Assembly: GCF_018613155.1 (NCBI RefSeq)
Contig: NZ_JAGGQU010000014.1
Location: 58,658 to 97,442, forward strand
Source: Bacillus sp. ISL-55
Lineage (GTDB): Bacteria > Bacillota > Bacilli > Bacillales > Cytobacillaceae
Length of the DNA stretch: 38,785 bases
Direction of reading: 5' to 3'
Shown: piece by piece, positions 12,402-18,651 of the stretch
Layout: every line of letters begins with the position of its first letter
Position numbering within the stretch: the stretch's first letter is position 1
Made by a program: the position numbers and the translations under genes
The notes under the pieces: model-generated
What the model was told of the DNA's origin: nothing
What the model saw: only the letters and a program-made list of their open reading frames with translations
Database searches by the model: none

Positions 12402-12416
12402 CAATATCAAAAAATT
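12402..12416 (-). promoter_or_regulatory. Weak CodY-like box in the ilvE leader
   Basis: AATTTTTTGATATTG matches 11 of 15 positions of the CodY consensus AATTTTCWGAAAATT. It lies between the predicted transcription start and the ilvE start. CodY commonly controls branched-chain amino acid genes, but in AT-rich DNA four mismatches is weak support. Confidence 0.3.
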
Positions 12417-12473
12417 AATATTAACCCCTGATTCACTTTAGATGCATTCAACTTGTTTTTTTATTTGAGGATT

Positions 12474-12502
12474 ATCTTACGCCCAATTTCCACACTCGTC
12501 AA
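12474..12502 (-). promoter_or_regulatory. Sigma-A type promoter upstream of ilvE
   Basis: TTGACG (12502-12497) and TAAGAT (12479-12474) with a 17-bp spacer point towards ilvE and predict a leader of about 135 nt. This is the best promoter between the tRNA gene and ilvB, so it may drive the whole ilvE-ilv-leu unit. Confidence 0.65.
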
Positions 12503-12548
12503 CACCCTTTTTCCAAATTATTTGATAATTTAGATTAGTTAGTTTATT

Positions 12549-12562
12549 TGTATCCGCTTACA
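12549..12562. promoter_or_regulatory. cre-like site (CcpA) upstream of the ilvE promoter
   Basis: TGTAAGCGGATACA on the minus strand differs at one position from a TGWAANCGNTNNCA catabolite-responsive element. Its centre is about 85-90 bp upstream of the predicted start. B. subtilis activates ilv-leu through CcpA bound at a cre in a similar far-upstream position, so activation rather than repression is the likely mode. Confidence 0.45.
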
Positions 12563-12781
12563 TTGTTGATATATTCACATTTGTAAAACATAAAATTTTT
12601 TTATTGGGCTTCAGTTTCCTAGAGGGGAGGAACGAGGGATCAGAACTGCTTAAAGCTAACGCATCTCACTAGAAACTCTTAGAAGCAACCCCCAAGATGA
12701 TAACTGGCTAAGCGCTTGAGTTGGATTAAGAAATCTTCAAGAAGTTATCCGCACCTCAATAACTTTAAAAGTTCCTTAACG
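12563..12781. other. Unassigned intergenic stretch between ilvE and tRNA-Arg
   Basis: I see no open reading frame with a ribosome site, no tRNA and no riboswitch signature here on either strand. Short similar pieces occur (AAGAA-TCTT-AAGAA near 12729-12745). It could be decayed coding sequence or an unrecognised leader, but nothing specific supports either. Confidence 0.4.
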
Positions 12782-12812
12782 AAAAAAAACTCACCTTTCA
12801 AAAAGGTGAGTT
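12782..12812 (-). terminator. Terminator of the tRNA-Arg transcript
   Basis: A 10-bp stem AACTCACCTT / AAGGTGAGTT is followed on the minus strand by eight T residues. It lies 18 nt after the CCA end of the tRNA gene. Confidence 0.93.
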
Positions 12813-12829
12813 AAAGTATGTAGTTTAAA

Positions 12830-12906
12830 TGGCGTCCCAGGAGAGATTCGAACTCCCGACCGTACGCTTAGAAGGCGTATGCTCTATCCGGCTGAGCTAC
12901 TGGGAC
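12830..12906 (-). tRNA. tRNA-Arg, anticodon UCU
   Basis: The minus strand folds as a full cloverleaf: acceptor GTCCCAG / CTGGGAC, D-stem GCTC / GAGC, anticodon stem TACGC / GCGTA with loop CTTCTAA (anticodon TCT, reading AGA), T-stem GGGAG / CTCTC with loop TTCGAAT. Discriminator G and the CCA end are encoded. It has its own promoter and terminator, so it is a single-gene transcript. Confidence 0.97.
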
Positions 12907-12932
12907 TTGGTTGTTTTTTAAAGACAAGATTT

Positions 12933-12961
12933 ATTATATTAGCCAAACAACTAAATGTCAA
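12933..12961 (-). promoter_or_regulatory. Consensus sigma-A promoter for tRNA-Arg
   Basis: Perfect TTGACA (12961-12956) and TATAAT (12938-12933) hexamers with a 17-bp spacer lie about 27 bp upstream of the mature tRNA 5' end. Confidence 0.92.
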
Positions 12962-13029
12962 TAATAAATCATAACTTTTTTTTCCGAGGGAAACCTGCTG
13001 ATTCCCCTCAGAAAATCATTATAGTAGTT

Positions 13030-13554
13030 TCAACTCGTTTTGTGAAGTGAAAACTCCTGTCTTAACTCAGGCAACTCTCCATTGCCATAGTCATAGATCC
13101 GCAATATTGTTTTATCGTTTTCCAGCTCAAGGATGGCATAGCTCTTTTCAGTCCTGCCGCGTGGCAGCCTGATGCTTCCTGGATTGATGAACAGTACATC
13201 ATCGACCATTTCTGCTCCTAGCAAATGTGAATGTCCAAAGCATACGATATCAGCCTGCAGTTCTTTCGCCTTATAGTATAGATTTACGAGAGTGGACTTC
13301 ACTGAGTAGAGATGCCCATGCGTCACAAAGATTCTCACACCATTTACGACATGGGTTTCATCATCAGGAAAGCTGCCATAAAAGTCGCAATTCCCCTTCA
13401 CCGTTTTAAAGTTCACAATAGCAGCATCGCTTTCAGACAGCTCTGAGTCACCGCAGTGAATCATTAGATCCACATCATTTCCATGCAGCTTCTCAATTCC
13501 CTCAAGCACCTCTTTTGACCCATGGCTGTCACTGACAATCAGCACCTTACTCAT
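13030..13554 (-). CDS. ysnB: YfcE/YsnB-type metallophosphoesterase
   Basis: This 174-residue calcineurin-like phosphoesterase has the complete two-metal site: Asp9 and His11 (DSH), Asp36 (GD), Asn55 (GNCD), His79 and His81 (THGH), and His108 and His110 (GHSH). Family members hydrolyse phosphodiesters in vitro; the physiological substrate of YsnB is not established. No signal peptide is present, so it is cytoplasmic. Its start overlaps the end of the XTP pyrophosphatase gene by 8 bp, and GAGAGGG precedes the ATG. The order rph-ysnA-ysnB is that of B. subtilis. Confidence 0.93.
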   Translation of the reverse strand: MSKVLIVSDSHGSKEVLEGIEKLHGNDVDLMIHCGDSELSESDAAIVNFKTVKGNCDFYGSFPDDETHVVNGVRIFVTHGHLYSVKSTLVNLYYKAKELQADIVCFGHSHLLGAEMVDDVLFINPGSIRLPRGRTEKSYAILELENDKTILRIYDYGNGELPELRQEFSLHKTS

Positions 13555-14152
13555 GGCTACCCTCTCGCTTTTTCAGAAGATCATCAAGTTTTTTGATTGC
13601 ATTGGCCCGGTGGCTGATTTTGTTTTTTTCGTCTGATGCCAATTCTGCCATAGCTTTTCCTTCTGCTTCCACGAAAAAAATCGGATCATAGCCAAAACCA
13701 TTCGTACCGCGTCTTTCATTCAGGATACTTCCTTCACATGTCCCAAATACAGTCAATGTCTCCTTGCCCGGTTCTGCCATTGCAAGTGCGCAGCAAAATC
13801 TTGCAGTGCGCTCCCTTTCTGGCACACCGTGAAGTTCCTCAAGAACTTTGTCGATGTTGTGTTCATCATTTTTTTCAGGACCTGCGTATCGTGCCGAATA
13901 GACACCTGGACGGCCTTCCAATGCGTCAATTTCGAGCCCTGAATCATCTGCAATTACTCTGACTCCAAGATTATTAGCGATGGCCTCAGCTTTAAGGATC
14001 GCGTTCTCCTTAAAAGTTGAACCTGTTTCTTCTACATCTTCTAGTTCTGGATAATCGAGCAATGTTTTCACCGCCAACCCTTTTGGCAAAAAAAGCTTCT
14101 CGAATTCTTTTGCTTTTCCTTTATTTCTTGTCGCGATTATGACTGATTCCAT
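13547..14152 (-). CDS. rdgB: XTP/dITP pyrophosphatase (RdgB/HAM1 family)
   Basis: The 201-residue house-cleaning enzyme hydrolyses dITP, XTP and ITP to monophosphates, keeping deaminated purines out of nucleic acids. Seen are the phosphate-binding T8-x-N10-x-x-K13 motif, DDSGL at 69-73 with the metal-binding acids, GFGYDPIF at 152-159 for base recognition, and SHRANA at 180-185. It is YsnA in B. subtilis. GGGGAG lies 10 nt before the ATG. It follows rph by 14 nt and overlaps ysnB, so the three genes form one operon. Confidence 0.96.
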   Translation of the reverse strand: MESVIIATRNKGKAKEFEKLFLPKGLAVKTLLDYPELEDVEETGSTFKENAILKAEAIANNLGVRVIADDSGLEIDALEGRPGVYSARYAGPEKNDEHNIDKVLEELHGVPERERTARFCCALAMAEPGKETLTVFGTCEGSILNERRGTNGFGYDPIFFVEAEGKAMAELASDEKNKISHRANAIKKLDDLLKKREGSHE

Positions 14153-14166
14153 GTTTGAGATCTCCC

Positions 14167-14922
14167 CTATTTCTTTTTTCCGCCCTCAATTTTAGCAGTC
14201 AATTCTTCCCCTAGTGCTTCCTTCTGTTTTTCGAAGAGTTCTGTTATTCCATCCTGCGCTGCCTTTAAGAGCTCCTGCAGCTGGCTGTATGAAAAAGTAG
14301 CTTCTTCTCCGGTACCTTGCAGCTCAACGAATTCCCCATTGCCTGTCATGACGACATTCATGTCGACATTGGCAGCAGAATCCTCGACATAGTTCAAATC
14401 AACAACGGCCTCGCCATTCTTCAAAATCCCGACACTCGTTGCAGCAAGAAAGTCTGTCACTGGAAAACCAGACAGCTTCTTTTGCTTGCTCAGCTTCTCA
14501 AGAGCCATAGCCATCGCAACATAAGCTCCGGTGATGGAAGCAGTACGTGTGCCGCCATCGGCCTGGATGACATCACAATCAACCCAAACAGTACGCTCAC
14601 CTATAGCCTCAAGATTAACAACTGCGCGCAGCGCTCTGCCGATCAAACGCTGGATTTCCATCGTCCTTCCGGTAATCTTGCCTTTTGCCGCCTCACGAAT
14701 ATTCCGCTGCTCAGTAGCACGTGGCAGCATAGAGTATTCTGCCGTAATCCATCCTTTGCCTGCGCCCCTCATGAATGGAGGAACGCGGTCCTCGATGCTG
14801 GCAGTACAAATAACTTTCGTATCGCCAACAGAAATCAACACAGAGCCTTCTGGATGTTTCAGGTAATCAGTTTCAATATGTATTGGTCTTAATTGCAGGG
14901 GTTCACGCCCATCAAATCGCAT
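14167..14922 (-). CDS. rph: Ribonuclease PH
   Basis: The 251-residue phosphorolytic 3'-5' exoribonuclease trims tRNA 3' ends and forms a hexameric ring. It starts [17 protein letters not shown], then shows [14 protein letters not shown], the RNA-contacting [12 protein letters not shown], and the [19 protein letters not shown] phosphate and metal site. CTAAGGAGGG precedes the ATG. A hairpin separates it from gerM, so it is probably the first gene of an rph-rdgB-ysnB unit. Confidence 0.97.
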   Translation of the reverse strand: MRFDGREPLQLRPIHIETDYLKHPEGSVLISVGDTKVICTASIEDRVPPFMRGAGKGWITAEYSMLPRATEQRNIREAAKGKITGRTMEIQRLIGRALRAVVNLEAIGERTVWVDCDVIQADGGTRTASITGAYVAMAMALEKLSKQKKLSGFPVTDFLAATSVGILKNGEAVVDLNYVEDSAANVDMNVVMTGNGEFVELQGTGEEATFSYSQLQELLKAAQDGITELFEKQKEALGEELTAKIEGGKKK

Positions 14923-14973
14923 TTAAAAGCCCTCCTTAGCATGATAAAAGGCAGATAGCCTGCCTGGAATATA

Positions 14974-15008
14974 ACAATAAATAAGAGGCAGGATAGATGC
15001 CTGCCTCT
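14974..15008 (-). terminator. Probable terminator after gerM
   Basis: A perfect 9-bp stem AGAGGCAGG / CCTGCCTCT (14984-14992 and 15000-15008) is followed on the minus strand by TATTTATTG, a weak U-tract. A related partial palindrome at 14949-14965 (AGGCA / TGCCT) repeats the same arms and could pair alternatively with it. Confidence 0.65.
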
Positions 15009-15044
15009 TTGAATGTCTTTATTTAGTATATCAAAATCTGGCTA

Positions 15045-16115
15045 TTAAAAACTACCTGTGTTTACTTTTTCAGGCCTTGTAACCGGCTCAGCCAGTTTTT
15101 CACCCTTTTCCGTCAGCACGTCTGCCTTCCCATTCACCGTAAGGGCTACACTTTCAACACCCTTCTGTTCTGTCAGGGAAAGGACAAGTGAATTTAACAA
15201 GTGTTCAGACACCATTTTTTCTTCAAAGCTTCCGTAGATGGATTCATTGAAGTTCAATGTTACCTTTCCATCCTCAACTTTCGGCGCATCAAGCAGCTTT
15301 ACACCCGACTGGAAGTCCGACAGAAGGTTGGATGCATATGCTGGCCCTTCGACGAGCTCATTCACAATTGCGGTAATGTTATCTTTCACATCATTGCTGA
15401 CGCGTTTTGTTACAGGAACATAATAATATGCGCCTTCCTCACCGCCAATATAATAAACAGTGACTGCTTTAGTATTGGTGATATCAACGACATCGGAATT
15501 ATCCACGTTGATGCCATCAGCACGGCTTAACTCTCCCCCAATAGGAGTCCCTCCTACAGGCATTGCCTCAAGTGGAGTGCCATTCATCTGAAGCTTAACT
15601 TCATCGACTGTATCAAATTGTGTTAGCGTCCATGTCACAGCCTGAAGAATCTTTTTCTCATCCTCTTTTTTATAGGTTGCAAATTCTTTTGAAAAGTCCA
15701 CTGTTGCTGTTCCGTCCTTGATGTTCACTGTCATTTGCGTGTCAGCTGGAAGGACGGCCCTGAAGCCATTTGGAAGCATTTGCTCAACAGGTCCATTCGC
15801 AACAAGGTATTCAAGCGCCTGCTGGGCTACCCCCTCTTTTTTCGGCAGATCCATCGTCTGTGAGACGACATATCCATTTTTATCAATCAAATAAAGTTCT
15901 GTCTGAATGGACGTCTCAACTGCTTCTTTTCCTTCCTCAGATGTTTCTGTAGTAACATTTTCATCAAGTGCCTCCCCATCTTCCATCAAAGTAACATCCT
16001 GAGGAGGATCGATTTTCTTCTTTTCCTCGCCCCCGAACAGCCCACATCCAGATAGGAATACCGTAGTTGCCAATGTAGCAGCTGTTACGACCACAGCCTT
16101 TTTATTTTTTGACAT
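15045..16115 (-). CDS. gerM: Germination/sporulation lipoprotein GerM
   Basis: The 356-residue protein has a lipoprotein signal with lipobox LSGC (Cys24). Two copies of the GerMN domain follow at about 75-190 and 225-345, each with the TVDFSKEF or TLNFNES type strand and a QTLT or SLTEQ-like stretch. In B. subtilis, GerM is needed for normal sporulation and germination and helps hold engulfment-complex proteins at the forespore membrane. GGAGGG precedes the ATG. It follows racE in B. subtilis order and is flanked by a terminator on each side, so it is probably monocistronic. I could not identify a convincing sigma-E promoter by eye. Confidence 0.95.
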   Translation of the reverse strand: MSKNKKAVVVTAATLATTVFLSGCGLFGGEEKKKIDPPQDVTLMEDGEALDENVTTETSEEGKEAVETSIQTELYLIDKNGYVVSQTMDLPKKEGVAQQALEYLVANGPVEQMLPNGFRAVLPADTQMTVNIKDGTATVDFSKEFATYKKEDEKKILQAVTWTLTQFDTVDEVKLQMNGTPLEAMPVGGTPIGGELSRADGINVDNSDVVDITNTKAVTVYYIGGEEGAYYYVPVTKRVSNDVKDNITAIVNELVEGPAYASNLLSDFQSGVKLLDAPKVEDGKVTLNFNESIYGSFEEKMVSEHLLNSLVLSLTEQKGVESVALTVNGKADVLTEKGEKLAEPVTRPEKVNTGSF

Positions 16116-16222
16116 ATAAATCCCTCCAAAGACAGTTTGTACTAATATGTATACGAGCCTTTGGATATTTTAGACCGCCTTTGAGAAGATTTTTGGTCAA
16201 ATAAACTAGAATGAAGCAAAAT

Positions 16223-16249
16223 CAAAAAAGACCTCCGTTTCCGGAAGCC
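16223..16249 (-). terminator. Terminator after the glutamate racemase gene
   Basis: GGCTTCCG pairs with CGGAGGTC (two wobble pairs) around a GAAA-type loop and is followed on the minus strand by TTTTTTG. It begins a few nt after the stop codon at 16253. Confidence 0.8.
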
Positions 16250-16252
16250 TTC

Positions 16253-17050
16253 TTAACCTAATTTAATTTTCTCGACGTTTTCTATCGGCCTTTCCAGCCA
16301 CTGGGATGCTATGGAGGAAAAAATCGTTCTTGAGCCTGTCATGTAATAGGAATGCTCCGGAAGCTCTTCCCTGTCAGCAAACATATCGTTATGGCCGAGG
16401 ATCGTGCTTACCTCTCGGGCTGTTTCTTCTCCTGAACTGATTACCTTGACATCTGGACCCATGACTTCCTTAATGAGCGGCTCGAGCAAAGGATAGTGGG
16501 TGCAGCCCAGAATCAATGTATCAAGTCCCTGCCCCTGTAATGGCTGCAGGGTTTCAGTGACCACTTTTTTTGCGACCCGTCCATCGTATTCACCACTTTC
16601 TACGAGCGGCACGAATTTAGGGCAAGCGAGTGCTTCAATTGCCGTCTTACGGTTGATGGATTTCAGTGCATGCTCGTACGCTCGGCTTTTTACAGTCCCC
16701 TCAGTTCCAATAATGCCAATTTTATAATTGTCCGTTACCTTGATTGCCGTCCTCGCGCCAGGCTGGATGACACCCAACACAGGAATTGAGAGTTCATTCC
16801 GTATCTCGTCCAGGACTACCGCGGTCGCTGTATTGCAAGCAATGACAAGCATTTTGATATTCTTTTCGAGGAGAAAGTGGGTCATTTGCCAGGTGAATCT
16901 TTTTACTTCCTCAACAGGGCGAGGCCCGTATGGACAACGGGCCGTATCACCAACATAGATGATCTGTTCATATGGAAGCTGTCTCATGACTTCCTTGGCA
17001 ACGGTTAGACCGCCTACTCCTGAATCAATGATTCCAATTGGTCGATTCAA
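16253..17050 (-). CDS. racE: Glutamate racemase
   Basis: The enzyme interconverts L- and D-glutamate for peptidoglycan synthesis in the cytoplasm. The acid-base cysteines lie in ACNTAT and GCTHYPLL, and the N-terminal [13 protein letters not shown] with the [10 protein letters not shown] loop is diagnostic. I place the start at TTG 17050 ([11 protein letters not shown], 265 residues) because TGAGG lies 8 nt before it and related proteins begin close to PIG. An upstream in-frame GTG at 17071 would add seven residues and overlap the ysmB stop by 11 bp but has no good ribosome site. B. subtilis calls this gene racE; murI is the general name. Confidence 0.95.
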   Translation of the reverse strand: MNRPIGIIDSGVGGLTVAKEVMRQLPYEQIIYVGDTARCPYGPRPVEEVKRFTWQMTHFLLEKNIKMLVIACNTATAVVLDEIRNELSIPVLGVIQPGARTAIKVTDNYKIGIIGTEGTVKSRAYEHALKSINRKTAIEALACPKFVPLVESGEYDGRVAKKVVTETLQPLQGQGLDTLILGCTHYPLLEPLIKEVMGPDVKVISSGEETAREVSTILGHNDMFADREELPEHSYYMTGSRTIFSSIASQWLERPIENVEKIKLG

Positions 17051-17060
17051 AAAACTCGCC

Positions 17061-17519
17061 TCATTCTCCACGCATTTCTTGATGTAATTTCCCTAAACCC
17101 TCTTTAAGAGATAATATTTCCTCGCCTGAAAAATCCTTCAATACCTCTTGAAGGTATAATTGGCGTTTCTTGATCACTTCATCGATGATCCTTTCACCTT
17201 CATCCAGCAGATGGATGCGAACAACACGCCTGTCATTAGGATCCTTTACTCTTACAACAAGTTCATTTTTCTCCATCCTGTCAACAAGATCCGTAGTGGT
17301 GCTGCATGCCAGGAACATTTTATTCGACAGTTCCCCGATCGTCATATCCCCATCTTCAAATAGCCATTGCAGGGCAATGAACTGAGGAGGAGTAATTGTG
17401 TAATTGCTGAGGAGTTCGCGCCCCTTCTGCTTTATGATCCCAGATATGTACCGCAGATCCTTTTCGATATCAGCAACCGTCTCCAGTCCCTGATTTTTTT
17501 CTACTCCTTCAAGTTTCAT
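17061..17519 (-). CDS. ysmB: MarR-family transcriptional regulator, YsmB-like
   Basis: The 152-residue protein has the MarR winged-helix layout: dimer helices at both ends, a helix-turn-helix near 60-95 ([20 protein letters not shown]) and the wing with D-P-N-D-R-R-V-V-R. Its position next to racE matches B. subtilis YsmB, whose ligand and targets are unknown. I chose the ATG at 17519, with AGGAG 9 nt upstream, over a TTG three codons earlier. It ends next to the racE start, so the two are probably co-transcribed. Confidence 0.93.
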   Translation of the reverse strand: MKLEGVEKNQGLETVADIEKDLRYISGIIKQKGRELLSNYTITPPQFIALQWLFEDGDMTIGELSNKMFLACSTTTDLVDRMEKNELVVRVKDPNDRRVVRIHLLDEGERIIDEVIKKRQLYLQEVLKDFSGEEILSLKEGLGKLHQEMRGE

Positions 17520-17672
17520 CCGTAACAACTCCTAAAATCTATTTCCTTTATCCATAAAACTTGTTATCCAAGCAGAGATGATTTTTACTATTGTCCTTAT
17601 TTTCTACTTTTTTCGAGCAAATTTCAAGACAGAATTCTGATTACAGCCTGTTTTGCCCCTTTAAACATCTTA

Positions 17673-17699
17673 ACCGGCCCCCCATTGAGGTTGGCCGGT
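17673..17699 (-). terminator. Hairpin after gerE, possible weak terminator
   Basis: ACCGGCC / GGCCGGT (17673-17679 and 17693-17699) forms a GC-rich 7-bp stem immediately after the gerE stop codon. The following minus-strand sequence (TAAGATGTTTAAA) is not a true U-tract, so termination efficiency is uncertain. Confidence 0.5.
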
Positions 17700-17704
17700 C
17701 ATGA

Positions 17705-17929
17705 TTAAAGTTCTAGCTCTCCCATACGCAGGAGCTCTACAACAGCTTGGGAACGCCCCTTTACACCAAGCTTTTGCATGGCGTTTGAAATATGGTTCCG
17801 AACCGTTTTTTCGCTGATAAATAATTCACTAGCGATCTCTTTTGTTGTTTTGTCTTGTACTAACAGTTCGAAAACTTCTCTTTCGCGTTTAGTGAGTAAT
17901 GGCTTGTGAGTATATTCATTTTCCTTCAA
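17705..17929 (-). CDS. gerE: Late mother-cell transcription regulator GerE (LuxR/FixJ-type HTH)
   Basis: The 74-residue protein is a free-standing LuxR-type DNA-binding domain. From [13 protein letters not shown] to the C-terminal LRMGELEL it appears essentially identical to B. subtilis GerE, as I recall that sequence; only the first eight or so residues differ. GerE acts with sigma-K in the mother cell to activate and repress late coat genes. The start is a TTG preceded by GGAGGG at 9 nt. A sigma-K type promoter lies upstream. Confidence 0.98.
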   Translation of the reverse strand: MKENEYTHKPLLTKREREVFELLVQDKTTKEIASELFISEKTVRNHISNAMQKLGVKGRSQAVVELLRMGELEL

Positions 17930-17993
17930 GTATTGTAACCCTCCTTGCCTTCGCCAGCTGTGAACTGCGGGGTGGGTATAAATTTAGTCAAAA

Positions 17994-18021
17994 TATCATA
18001 TGTGAAGGAAAGAACTGTAGT
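17994..18021 (-). promoter_or_regulatory. Putative sigma-K promoter of gerE
   Basis: On the minus strand CATATGATA (18002-17994) fits the sigma-K -10 consensus CATAnnnTA exactly. A GTCAC providing the short AC -35 core lies 17 nt upstream (18021-18020). gerE is a known sigma-K target in B. subtilis. Confidence 0.65.
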
Positions 18022-18070
18022 GACAATATTTAAGGGACTTCATGACAATTTTTAATAAATTACACAAAAC

Positions 18071-18538
18071 TTATTTAACGACGGATTTCTTGCTTTCTGA
18101 AAACATGTTCCTCATATCCTCTGTCCAGGCTACTCCCTTGCCTGTTTTCTTGGAAATTTGAACGATCGTTCCCCTTCCAGTCAGGCATATCGAGCCGTCT
18201 GCTTTTTTGACCATATAGTGAAGATCTACAGAGGAATTTCCAATTGAGTTGGCCTTCACATAGATTCTTAGGTCCTCATCAAAAAAAATCTGGCTTAAAT
18301 AATCACATTGCAGATCGGCAACAACCGGAATCGTCTCATTCTCCGGTTTGACCCAATCCTGCATGAACCCCTGGCTCTTAAAATACTCAATCCTCGCCTG
18401 TTCGAAATATGTAAACGGGACAGTGTTATTTAAGTGCCCAAACATATCTGTTTCCGAAAACCGAACCTTCACCTGGTAAAAAAATTCAAACTCCTCTTCC
18501 CAGCTTACAATCTCATTAATGTATTCCATCTTCTTCAT
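18071..18538 (-). CDS. ysmA: Acyl-CoA thioesterase, YsmA-like (4HBT hotdog fold)
   Basis: The 155-residue protein is a single hotdog domain of the 4-hydroxybenzoyl-CoA thioesterase type. The motif V-R-F-S-E-T-D-M-F-G-H-L-N-N near residues 24-37 carries the expected catalytic Asp, and F-E-Q-A-R follows. It would hydrolyse acyl-CoA thioesters in the cytoplasm; the chain length is unknown. It follows gerE in reverse order as in B. subtilis. The ATG at 18538 has CGGGAGG upstream. A FadR-like operator overlaps its predicted transcription start, which fits a role in fatty-acid metabolism. Confidence 0.92.
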   Translation of the reverse strand: MKKMEYINEIVSWEEEFEFFYQVKVRFSETDMFGHLNNTVPFTYFEQARIEYFKSQGFMQDWVKPENETIPVVADLQCDYLSQIFFDEDLRIYVKANSIGNSSVDLHYMVKKADGSICLTGRGTIVQISKKTGKGVAWTEDMRNMFSESKKSVVK

Positions 18539-18557
18539 GTTGAAACCTCCCGAAAAC

Positions 18558-18588
18558 TGAATGAACATTCATTCTTTTCTTTATTATA
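18558..18588 (-). promoter_or_regulatory. FadR-like operator next to the ysmA -10 box
   Basis: TGAATGAACATTCATTCT (18558-18575) matches 16 of 18 positions of the Bacillus FadR (TetR-family) consensus TGAATGAMTANTCATTCA. A perfect minus-strand TATAAT is at 18588-18583, so the operator would cover about +1 to +18 and could block transcription. No clear -35 is seen. Confidence 0.65.
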
Positions 18589-18612
18589 AATATATTTAGG
18601 GTTTTTGGGAAT

Positions 18613-18643
18613 AAAAAAGAAGGATTGGAATTTCCAATCCTTC
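18613..18643 (-). terminator. Terminator after the secreted nuclease gene
   Basis: A perfect 12-bp stem GAAGGATTGGAA / TTCCAATCCTTC is followed on the minus strand by TTTTTTATT. It starts 9 nt after the nuclease stop codon. Confidence 0.95.
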
Positions 18644-18651
18644 CGATTAGA

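Noticed and set aside
12984-13012. Inverted repeat between the tRNA promoter and the ysnB stop codon, considered as terminator
   Set aside because: The stem CCGAGGG / CCCTCAG type has imperfect pairing and its T-run precedes rather than follows the stem on either strand, so it is not a canonical terminator.
14317-14892. A 191-codon plus-strand open frame opposite rph
   Set aside because: It lies wholly inside the conserved rph gene on the other strand and has no ribosome site or recognisable motif.
16116-16200. Sigma-E promoter for gerM
   Set aside because: CATATTAG-like and TATACAT-like sequences are present but neither fits the sigma-E -10 with a correctly spaced -35.
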